Assembly: GCA_964304625.1 (NCBI GenBank)
Contig: OZ199838.1
Location: 13,702,001-13,766,000 of the forward strand
Length of the DNA stretch: 64,000 nucleotides
From: Kudoa neothunni
Taxonomy: Eukaryota > Cnidaria
Direction: 5' to 3'
Below are positions 36,330 to 49,296 of this stretch, in pieces (the stretch's first letter is position 1; each line of letters opens with the position of its first letter). The notes under the pieces were generated by a model, which saw nothing but the letters and a program-made list of their open reading frames with translations, was not told the DNA's origin and made no database searches. The position numbers and the translations under genes are program-made.

Positions 36330-37058
36330 GCATAAATTTCATTCAGTTTAATGGGATAAGACAAATCGCAATACAATTTAAACAGCACGTAGATAAATAC
36401 GAATTTACCAATGGGCCAGTCTGCATAGTGGTAATGTGAGAAATTATTTCTGAATCCAACTCGAAATATTTCCAAATATGCGAACAGAGCATCTACTGTT
36501 TCCTACCCTGCAAGCATATGGGTCATCTAACTCAAAGTACTAACGACTACATTGTGTACCTGTGAAGGTATTGGGAATGATGAATTCATTTGTCGATAAT
36601 CAGAATATTTGTATGTGTATTTCATGGAATAATTAATTGTGAAACAATTATTCAGATTATAAAGAACATAACTCACCTTCTGAAACTGTCAATAATGACA
36701 ATATTATGAAGTCCAATCTCGAAAAACACATCACACTATCGAAACCTATCGAACAATTTATCTATGCAGCAATTGAGGAATATAACAAAGTGAGCTTCCA
36801 AAAGAAATTCCCTTACCAAACCTTCACAGAGGTGACACATCCATCCGACTCCGCAACAAAAAAGATTATACGATATTCTTCTGATGGTGCGGTTAAAATA
36901 CAACAAGAACTAAAAGGATTCCTCATTTCCGAACACAATGTGACAACAAATCAAGATGTAACTTCTACTCAAGGTAAAACTCGTCTTCGCTATGCAAATA
37001 TTTATTTTTTTAATAAATTCATTACAAATTACGATACTAAAAATAATTTTATGACTTG
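36330..37058 (+). pseudogene. possible continuation of the receptor-like gene (cytoplasmic part)
   Basis: Candidate exons include IRQIAIQFKQHVDKYEFTN near 36359-36415, SIYCFLPCKHMGHLTQST near 36479-36540, and an open block at 36706-37058 containing PIEQFIYAAIEEYNKVSF and RLRYANIYFF. The last resembles the K-N-R-Y-x-N-I motif opening receptor tyrosine phosphatase domains, but no catalytic HCSAG follows and a piggyBac-type element starts 190 bp later. I see no clear membrane segment. The link to the upstream exons is inference. Confidence 0.3.
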
Positions 37059-37248
37059 ATGGTTTTTATTTGATATCACAGATACAGCAGGTTACTAATG
37101 TTACCTACTTTTATTTGCTCCTTGTGAATAAATAATTCCAGGGACAAAATTATTTCTATATTTTGAGGTTAATTTCATACAACCGAGTACAAAAATTAAA
37201 TAAATAACCTATAAATATATTTATTATAAAAAATTGGTATTAGCAATA

Positions 37249-38458
37249 TTAACCCGCTAATGTCAGCAAAAACAACCACCCTCCAAAGACTTTTGAGGTC
37301 CAAAAGACCCCAGTTTTTATTTGATGAATTTAGTTAATAAAGATAGATATATCAGTTTATTAATTTTAACAAATTTGTGTCAACCAAATTTGAAGAAAAG
37401 AGCCGTACATTCGTGTGAATTAATCCGCTATAATCTCCTTGGTACCTTTGGGGATGGGCGCATACAATCGTCATATAAAACCATTACTGAATAATCTTAA
37501 ATTTTTGAGAAATAAACAATTCAAGTGAATTGAATTAAAGATTAATATATTTTACCGAGAATATTCAATTTAATATTCTAAATTGTTGTTTAAGAGCATA
37601 TTGTTACTCTTCTCAAATAACGCCACGTGCCTGCACATAAAATGAATGAAACTGATGGGTGTCTTGATGAATTTCAATTTTTGGGAAGTGAATTTGAAGC
37701 AATTTAGACGGAATCATCTGAAACTTCAGCTGAATCGGTGGAATGTGGAAACACTGAAGACCCAACAATCAATAATCAATAAAAGTGTGTATCATGTGGG
37801 GCTTTAGTAAACCGATAGCATCAAGAATCGGTGCAGCAAATACCATGAAAAACCCGCTTGGCGCTGCCTCCTATTTTATTCAGCACGTTAAAAGCATGCT
37901 AGATTGCTTTTCATCTTTTTCAAGAACATAATTTGTGAATAAATAATCAACTATATCAATTGTTGGACGATTTCATTTAAAAAAGTACTGAATTTAATTA
38001 TTAAATACATTAAAATAAATTATATTTATTTTTTACGATCGTATAGATTTATTTTTAAGTGTAATGAAAGTTTACCAATTCTATTTTAATTAACGGTCAT
38101 GTGTAAATAATTAAATCCTTACGAAAATTGAACATTAATTTATTCATTTCGTAACATATTTCTAAATCTTCATGCGACCAAGATGAATATTACCTGTATA
38201 GCTACATTTTTATTTATTTTTAAAGCGTATTGACTAAAAACGTCGTGGGATCAATTGGACCCCAAAAGTCCTTAGACAATAATTTTTTTTCTACACCTAA
38301 TTTTTATTCATTCGGCTTAAGATTTTCAAATAATGAACAAAATTTAAAGTTAAGAGATTAGATGGAATTTTACAAATTTCTGATTATTACACACATAATG
38401 CTGGGGAAATTAATTATGGTTCGGGGTCCAGAAGACCCCAAAATGCTTAGAGGGTTAA
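37249..38458 (+). mobile_element. second piggyBac-type element, gutted
   Basis: TTAACCCGCTAATG on the left and, in reverse, TTAACCCTCTAAGCATTTTG on the right, with TTAA at both ends. Subterminal hairpins GGTCCAAAAGACC and GGGGTCCAGAAGACCCC sit just inside. From 37642 a short frame starts MNETDGCLDEFQFLGSEFE, an acidic N-terminus like piggyBac transposases, but it soon stops and the core is missing. A further degenerate end-like motif lies near 38245-38275. Confidence 0.7.
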
Positions 38459-40785
38459 TTAGCCATTCTGTTAACATCTTAATGTATAACTGCTTAGTTT
38501 TAAGTAATTTCATCCCGATAATTCTAAAACTCATGTTAAAATACGATTAAATTCCATTTTTTGTGAATTTGCTATAACTCCTTATCTTTGAAACATTGCT
38601 TTGTGATTAAAGCCTTTCGATGAACAAGAGTAAAAATCAGACACGGTTGGCAACGCTGTTTCTTTTGAGCATGATTGTATTTGAGCGTTTTTTTAGTTTC
38701 AATATTTAATTCAAGTTTCATAACAGCTGCTAATTAATTTACCCTATTTTCAACAGCGCAGTGTAATATCGCGTAAAAAACACAAAAATTGTCAAACTGT
38801 TGAATACTTATATCATATGTTTTTTTGAATGTTCTCTACAACGTAGAACTAAGAAAATTGAGGAACAGCCATCATATTTTGAATAACTGGTAAAAGAATA
38901 AGGAGCTATCGTTGAATTCATGAGAGGATGACATGCTTATATCGATGCTGCGCGCGGGAATCACGTGTATGGTGTTTCGTTATTTACTCGATAGAATTTC
39001 CATAAATTTGTAAAAATGACATTTATCAATATTTTAAATAATTTTATTTGGAAGGTGTTTTTACATTAGATTTTTTGGTAAATGGCAAAAAAAATTTCAA
39101 TTCGTTTTTCTGAAAGCTTTTATAAAAATAAAAGTTTACAAAAACTGGAGAGGAGTTATGCTCCATTAATACGCTATAATATTATTGGAAAAATTCGCTT
39201 GGGGTAGAAATCTACCCCATTTCACTTCGAAGGTTAAGTTTGTAAATAACATTATTTTGGAGGAATACAGGTAATCTTAAAAGTTTGAAATTATTAATAA
39301 TGGTCTATACAATAAACAGTCCCATTGGGGTGGTTTTCTTCCTCAAATCTATTAGATGAGTAAAAAAATAATGAAAAAATTAAATTAAGGTATCAAATAA
39401 TTCAGTTATGCGTAAACAAGCCTTCGTTTTGGTTAACATATTTCAAATATTTTTTGTATGAATATAAAATCTTTTGTTCATTTATTAGTAGTAAAACTAA
39501 ATAAAATTTCATAATTTAATCCGCAGGTAAGGTCTAAAAAGTACCACTTATTTATTTGGTGTGTGTTAGGGGGGTAAATATACTTGAAACTTGTTTAAAA
39601 CTAAAAGTCTTTTTATTACAAAATTATTTAACTTCCAATCAATAAACAAAGTTTCTAATACAAAAAATAACAATTGTACAGACGGATGTTTTATTACGGC
39701 ATCTCACAAAGTTTCAATATCATCGAAATTTTGTTTTAAAATCTACTATACTACCATAAAAACATTTTATTATAGAATTGACACATCTCCAACATGACTG
39801 ATTTTATTTTCTTACCTACTTCCTAGGTCTTTAAATTTGTTACATTATTAGATCATTCTACATTCGTGGCCCCTCTTAGAGTCTAGAAAATAACGCAAAA
39901 TGTTCTTCACCTATAATTTTAATCTAACTAATATCATAACCCAATTTGGGTGATTATAGGGCTGATTCAGTTTTCTGGTTAAACATTAAAAATCCATAAA
40001 TTTAATTATTTTATAGTTTGAATTATTCATCAGTAAATTTTTCTAAAATAAGAATAACATCGCCGTTCATATTTTTCGTACGATTTTGGTAAATAAACTA
40101 CACTTTACCTACTACTGTTCGCCATATTTCATTGAAAGTAAATCATCTGATAAGTTCTTTCATTAATCTCGCATTTTACTTTATAATAAATAATTTTTTT
40201 CGTTTTACATTAGAAAAATTAAATTTCTCCATTTCCTATTAGTAAATTTTTTTCATAAACTTATCAAAGCTGAATTTAATATACGAGTTCCAATGAAATG
40301 ACGAAAAGAATTATCTATTCGTTTTTATTTGGGACTCTTAATCATAAAAACTTGGTAACCAAATACTCCAATTACTGATAAGTTGTCATTGGATAAAATT
40401 GAATTAGAGTTAAATACATTTTTAGGGATAAATTATGTTTAATTCTTTCGAAAGTTCTTTATTTTAGACGTTGATTAATAATTTTTGTAATCTATGGAAT
40501 ACATGTGAAAGAATAAACTACGCTACAGATCGACCCTGAAATTTTAATGGATTTATAATACTTATTTTATTTAAAAATAAATTAGGCATGTTTATTAAAT
40601 GTATTAACGAATACACTAAACTTAAATTGCGAATTATATAATATCTAAGCCAAATCTCACTAAAATCTATTTCGTCCAACTTATTGAATTCATTCATAAA
40701 AGAATTATTTCTCAAATATCAATAAATACTTAAACTCGCCCAAGTACGAATTTTTATTAGTTGCCGAATTTTATTCTTCAATATA
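38459..40785. other. gene-free stretch with a solo piggyBac-type end
   Basis: No exons recognised. Contains the end-like motif at 39190-39237. Confidence 0.4.
39190..39237. mobile_element. solo right end of a piggyBac-type element
   Basis: GGGGTAGAAATCTACCCC followed by CTTCGAAGGTTAA repeats the hairpin-plus-TTAA layout of the two elements above. No convincing left partner was found; TTAACCTTTTCAACACC at 33849 is a weak candidate. Confidence 0.45.
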
Positions 40786-42688
40786 ATGTTTACGCTAATA
40801 TTTATCTACACTTTTTTAGCAATCGTATCGCTTGGTAACGTTAAATATTATAATTGCCGTTATTTCGTATTAGAAAGAGCCTTAGATTCATATGAGGTGG
40901 ATGTGGGTGAACCCCCTTCATGGATGGACGAAAAACAACGAACTGCAGCCGTAGTTGATAGGTGGTATGTGGACAAAAACTCCGCCAAATGCAAGCCATT
41001 CAAATATCTAGGATCTCTTGGAAATTTTAATAACTTTGTGTCAGAAGCTGTTTGCAAATATCACTGTAAATACACTTCATCGTATACCTTATTTACATGA
41101 AGAATAGTAATATTTACCCCAGAAGAGAAATCAAAGGCATGCCTACAACCTATGTCACGAGGATCTTGTACGGTAGCAGAAGAAAATCAACAAGAACGAT
41201 GGTATTACTCGAAAGAGTCTGTTGAAGGAAATGATGCAAATTCGTGCAATAAGTTTAAATATACTGGGTGTGGTGGAAACGCTAATAACTTTGCTACAGA
41301 AACTGAGTGCAAAAACGCTTGTCATAGTACTATATTTTTTAAGTGGGAAATTATTATTAATTCGATGGTAAAATTTAAGATAAAGTAAACAGTGAAGTAA
41401 CCTCAGATGCTCTAGAAAACACGCTTACTAAAGTTCCAAACGAATTTGATTGTCTATTTGCAGCAGAAGTAGACGATGACAGACCAAAAATGGGAATCGT
41501 TCTTCACAAAGATAAAAAAAGATGTGTGTACGCAGCGGTAGGAAGGGAATCAAAAAGAGGCCATTTTAAAGAACTTCCTACGTGTGTAAAAACATGCATA
41601 AGTATACGGTCTTTGGTGACTTATTTAACTTTAATTAGCTGAATACGTCCCTGCTTGCAACGCTACCGGCCCATTCCAAGTAACACCTGTAGAAACCGTA
41701 GATAATGAAACAGGTCTAAACGAATACTTTCATTTTGATAAAGATACACGAGCTTGTTTACCATTCATTTCCCAAGCTCCCGAAGATCCAATTAAAGTTG
41801 ATGATGGCGAAAAGAATATCTTTAGTTCAGTAGAACTTTGTGCAAGTTTTTGTCCCGCAAGTATTTCGTAATACTTACACTTCCTACTTTTGTTAATAAA
41901 TTTAGCTAGCCATCTTAATGATATTAAAGCTGTAAAAGCTTGTGAACAAAAAAAAGTAGGAGAGGCAAAAGAAGGCGATAAATACAAATTAACTAGATAT
42001 CATTATGCAGCAACTGGCTCCAGTCCAGGAGATTGCGTTGAGTTCAAATTTAGCGGAAAAGTTATGAACCTGAATAACTTTAAAACTCGGGATGCTTGTC
42101 AGAATATCTGCAAAATACCTTTAACATCTACTCCTACCACTCTTATCGTTGCTGTAGAACCTAGTGGTGCGGCTGAACCTGACCGTACAACACGGAAACA
42201 TGGTAGTCAAGATCTCGGTGGAAGTGGTTCTGAAGGTGCAGGTGTTAGGCAAGATGTTAGTACATCTTCTGTCTCTGGGGGTGTTCCTCAACCTGAACTA
42301 CAAAGAAACAGTGGTGACAATCCAGTTGGGAGTGTTGAAGGAGGCGATAAGCAAAGTGATAGTATTTCGGGTTGTGTAGATAATCTTTAAGTTAATGATT
42401 TAATTTTAGATGTCCAATAAAATAAATTATCTCGAAACACGTCAAAAAATTTATATATCTAATGAAACTAAAGAAAACATATTAGCAATAATATCGCTAA
42501 TTTTTATACTGTGTTTTTTTGCGTTAATTTATGGCAACTGTTTCAATAATCAGATATTAACTTTTCGAGTCCAAGTAAACCTGGACAATTCGGATACTAG
42601 ACGAAACTGTGGTACATATTCCTCAAAAGTTGGCGATTCAACTAACTTCATACTTTCGCGATTTCTTTATTGTATATCAATTGACTAA
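40786..42688 (+). CDS. five-domain Kunitz-type membrane protein
   Basis: A signal peptide (MFTLIFIYTFLAIVSL) precedes five Kunitz/BPTI-like units split by short, mostly phase-1 introns. Unit 2 is canonical with six cysteines (RWYYSKES, FKYTGCGGNANNF). Units 1, 3, 4 and 5 have four cysteines each and lack the pair equivalent to Cys14-Cys38 (unit 1 has YLGSLGNFNNF; unit 5 has KVMNLNNFKTRDAC). After a Gly/Ser-rich linker, an exon from 42410 carries the membrane helix ILAIISLIFILCFFALIYG and a short tail, so the protein is probably type I membrane-bound. In unit 2 the residue after the second Cys (P1) is Thr, not Lys/Arg, arguing against trypsin inhibition. The joint between units 1 and 2 (about 41070-41120) could not be resolved cleanly, and two genes are possible. 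Confidence 0.75.
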
Positions 42689-43447
42689 AAATAGATGCTA
42701 ACGCTTTTATAAACGATTCCAGTAAATCTTTATAATTAGAGTACCTTGAGAGTAAAAAGGAGTCAATTATAACCCCTTATTTCTTAATATTTGAAAACAG
42801 TTTAGTGTATTATCTTAAGAGTTATAATACAAATAAAATTGGAGTATAAAAAACCGTTAAAATTTAATGAACTCTTCGTATAAACACCTGCTTGAACATA
42901 GGAATCTTACATTTTTGCAGCCAGTACGGATTTTTGTAGTGTTGACAACACCGACAGTAATAACGATGATATATACAATCAAATCACGACTATTCGGAAG
43001 ATATTTTAAATTTTCTTTAGATTTTATTATAATATTATGTCAATAAGTGTTCGATTATCCAGAATCTTGATATTCTGAAGAACCATTTAATCATAATTCC
43101 GGATAAAAATAAACTTATAGCCATGGAATTTATAAAATGTATCATAAATAATAGTGTTCCGTTCAATTGAAACATGTACATATAGGTTATATTTTATAGA
43201 TTTCAGGTTAAAATATATTTAATTATCAAAACATAGAATTTTGTCATACCCAAACGTTTGTTTGTATGCATATTAGATAAATATTAAACCTTCTTTGAGA
43301 ATATTAATCTAATCCATAAAATTCGCCCCACCTAAAACCCACTTCTGTCTTTCATCATAAAATAAATCATTTACATAACTATATATAGGTTGATAAAAAT
43401 AGTTAAAAGTTGTTCAAGATGGACGAAGGAAATAAAAACAAAGCATT
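42689..43447. other. intergenic between Kunitz gene and VPS4
   Basis: Convergent 3' flanks; AT-rich, no feature recognised. Confidence 0.4.
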
Positions 43448-45373
<1,926 letters not shown>

Positions 45374-46129
45374 TCACGCACAAAATTCCGAAAATTTAAC
45401 CAAACAACCACACTATTTATACATATTATCAATGTTGATTAATATTACATTAGAACTTATAGTTAATAATACCTGTGCAACCAAAATATCAGTGATAATT
45501 CAGAAAACTGGAAACTCGCGCAACGTGTTCTGAACTTAGGCTGATGCATAATATCCTACCTAATATTGTCATACCTAAACAGACGGACTGGTGTGCTGAT
45601 AACTAGAGACGTTATAGGATAAGATACGATAAAAAATTATCGCACCAACAAACTCAACAATACACAAATGATTTTACTGGAATCAAATTCAACAGATTAT
45701 GATGAGATGAATTCGGAGTATTTAACCCTCTAATGATCTCAAAAACAGTATCCCTGTGACACTTTTTGGTAAAAATTGCCCATTTTTTTAATTTCTTCAA
45801 TGTTTATAAAAAAATAATTAATTGGGGAATACGAAATATTGTTAAATTTAAACGAGTAGAATCATTGGAATATTGTACAGTAGGTAATCGATTTTACGTA
45901 CTTTTACTTGTTCATCTCTTATACATAATTATCAGAACCAAAGCTATTTTCGTAACTTAAGACAGTTTAGTTTATGTAAGTGAAATTAACAATTACAGAA
46001 AAGGTAATTTATAAAGGAGTTTTTATAAAAAATAGGGATTATCGATTTTACGTAATTTTTCGGTTACAATCTTAATTTGCAAAATCTTTTGTTTTAAGTA
46101 ATTGAATCCACGATAACATCTATCTACTA
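45374..46129. other. intergenic with a lone piggyBac-like TTAA end
   Basis: TTAACCCTCTAATGATC at 45722-45738 closely matches the left end at 37249, but no right partner was found. Just before it a short frame MILLESNSTDYDEMNSEY resembles an acidic transposase N-terminus. Nothing else recognised. Confidence 0.3.
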
Positions 46130-47302
46130 TCTACTATATATATATAAAGCTGAAGTGTCCGTGTGTGTGTGTCAGCAAGTACGCGTGTGCGTCCAAATTT
46201 ATTCCTTATAGAGAGATATTTATGAAATTTTTTAAAAATCAAAATGTTTCAAAAAATCTTTAAATCGTTTTCACACTACAAATTGTTCCCGGAAGTGTTT
46301 AGAAAATTATGATTTTGTCGATTCAAAGTTTGTTAAACGGATTACTTAGATTCGACAATAAGATTAACACCTGCTTATGACTTGTTAATGGTCGGTTGAG
46401 GTTAATCTCCCCTTTATATGCTTTATCAAATGTTGATTAATTGCTGCCATCTGACTTTTTATATAATGTTGGCGTGTATATTTGGGGGTTTGCGCATATA
46501 CACTCCTTATTTGTGGAATTTTAACGTATATGACTTGATAGTATATTTTAAAAGTTCTCTTAGTGGTTTAAAATATGAGAAAAAGATTATGTTTACATAA
46601 TTAATAGTGATTTGGTAAGGAATCCTATAATCGCATAGATTGAAGCTTTATAATGGAAATACTGCGTACGTGGATTTCATTTAAATCGTCCTCTAAGTTT
46701 AACTTCCCGTGGTTAAATTCAATGCGAATGGTTGTACTCTTACTTCATCTAATTATATAAATTATTTATGTTTATATTGAAGCGATTTATAACGGTTTGT
46801 TTGGGAATAATGCACTAGTGTTTATGCCGGGACAAGCGAGGTTAATTTTAGCAATATCAATTAATTTTCGTACGTTTTCTTCTGTCTCTATTACTTTTTC
46901 TATTTTTTTATCTATTAAAAATTAGCGATGACACAGTTTCCGAACTGGGTCAGAATTCGACTTTTAAAAATCCACCAGCCCAAAAAATAACGTTTTAGAC
47001 AACATTTTAACTGGATTTAAATAATTCGGGAATGCAAAAAAATACTACACTGACAATAAATTACTTAGCGTTGGTGCCGGACCACGAAATTTTTAAATGA
47101 ACGCCGGGATTGATACTTTCCTTCACAGAAATGATAAAAATTTAAATTTCGCTAATCCAAATCGTTAAAGTATGTTGCTTAAAAATCTTTAGTTATTTTG
47201 TTTCTATGGGTTAATTCGAAACTCCAATATATTTTGTGAATGTTATTAAGAAGCGTATCTATGCGAGATCTTCCCCAAGCAACGCTGGGCAGTTCGTGCA
47301 AG
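46130..47302 (+). mobile_element. Helitron-like non-autonomous element, copy 1
   Basis: Starts TCTACTATATATATATAAAG and ends near AGCAACGCTGGGCAGTTC, inserted between A and T as Helitrons do. The whole length aligns with copy 2 at 60883-62045: shared blocks include GTGTGTGTCAGCAAGTACGC, GATTCAAAGTTTGTTAA and GAATTCGACTTTTAAAAATC. No Rep/helicase coding is present. Confidence 0.6.
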
Positions 47303-49296
47303 TATCACTTAAAATATAAATAAATTAAATTCATTCATATTAATAAAAGCATTATATGGTTTTACTTTTTAATATTTATATTAAACAGAAATTGAGATGA
47401 ATTTTAATAAAAAACCATACTTAGCCACTCTGCAGATTGTCAAGATTTTCGAGACGCGCATGATCCGAAAAGTACGAAAAATCGATTGCCTGCTATCATA
47501 GTATTGCGAAATAAAAGTATATTCAATTAAAAGTTGCGTGAATACTGCAAAAATTTAGGATCTATATTAATCTAAAATGAAGGATCGTACCAGCTTAATT
47601 ATATGACCGGAATGATTACTTTATTATTTTATTATTGCAAGTAATAAATTTAATAGATAAAATCTTAATATTGTAAAATAGACATTGTTCGGCATTTTTT
47701 TTCATATTCATTTTTTAAGTAATGACTTAATTTGTTGGGTAATATACATAATTTACTAATTTCTCAATAAATTATTAAATTTGCTCATCCAGAGATTCGA
47801 CAGCGTTACAATGTTATTCTTTGTACTTTGTAGTTCACTTTTTTGACGATATAATGTATTCAAAATCAATAAGCGATAAAAGCACTTATTATTTCATTGA
47901 AGCTGGCGAAGAATTATAGTTTACCTTGTTATTTATTCATCATTCTTTAGAAGCCCCAATTAAAATATGTGGCGATATTTTTATATTGTTTTCTTTAATC
48001 TTAACGATTATTTTCAAAAATAATAAGGTTAGTAATTTGAAAAAATACATTTAATGTATATTTAAGTACAAAAGATAACTTTCAAGTGTATAAACCCAAA
48101 ATAAATACAATCAAAGTAAAAAACCTTATTTTTCAGCTGCATAAAAATTCTCGCGTCATATAAATTTTTCACAAAAGTTATTCTAACAATTTTTTTCTCA
48201 TAACTTATATTCTTTTGGAGAATAATTTTTATTTATTTTCTGTATTTTTCGATGCATATAATACACTTTATTAATTATTCTATATCATTAACGTCAAAGT
48301 TTTCCTGAATAAAAGTATAAATTTCTAAAAAAGCTAAACTTATGAAAATAATGACGAGAAAAATTATTTTTTGCATCAATCTTTTTTATTATTGTTAATT
48401 AAATTACATGACTATTATGCAATACATAACGACATTTTCATAAGTCACTTCATTTTTGAAAATTCCTAAAGTAACGCAAAAACTGACATCATATACATTC
48501 ATTATTAAAATGAAGGAATGTCATAAATTTTACTTCAGTGTCTTTATTATAAACAATTTTGAATTGGATTGTTCCAATTAATAAATCGGAGAATCAATTT
48601 ATAATTATCTGTTCGTAAAAAATCTATAACTCTCGATGCTATTTCAATAATGAATTTAGGATGAATATGATTTATATTCATTTCTAGGACTCTTGGTCTT
48701 AGCAGCGCATTTGGGTTAACTTTTTCTTTTCTCTATTGAATTCGTATTATACGCCCAAAATTTCGTTGGATTGTCATTATCACCATCCTGCTGGAAATAT
48801 TGCAAAGTCCGAAAAAAAATTATATTCTTTCCACGGATAGCGTGACATTATTACGCTTTCTAAGTAACATTAATTATGACTCTTTCGGTGTATAGCTTTG
48901 ATCAAAATAGACCCCAGTATAATTGTGGGATTAATAGATTTGGAGTGGTTTTTAATAGAGGAAACATAACAATAAAATCAGTTTCATTTCAAAATAGAAT
49001 TTGCAGAAATTATAGCGGAAAATTACGAACCTACCTTTTACCGCATGATTATAAAAATAATCTACCAAAAATTTCTCCAATGTGCGTATAATAACTAATG
49101 TAACTTTGTTCTATTTAACAATAAACCCCGCCAACTATTACTGAAAGCAGAAAAATGCTAATTTTAATCTAAAAATAAACATTTACGATAAAAATTACAA
49201 AACCATGAATGTTTCATCGAAAGAAACAAGACCAAACAAGCGAAAATAAACGCAAAATAACTAAGAAAATCAATATTTATTATAATTTGGCGACAA
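47303..49296. other. gene-free AT-rich stretch
   Basis: A 71-codon frame at 48876-49091 is unrecognised. The last 200 bp are the ALKBH8 3' flank. Confidence 0.4.

Noticed and set aside
42164-42379. 71-codon ORF in another frame
   Set aside because: Shadow of the Gly/Ser-rich linker of the Kunitz protein.
48876-49091. 71-codon plus-strand ORF
   Set aside because: No family, no neighbouring exons, typical chance length in this composition.
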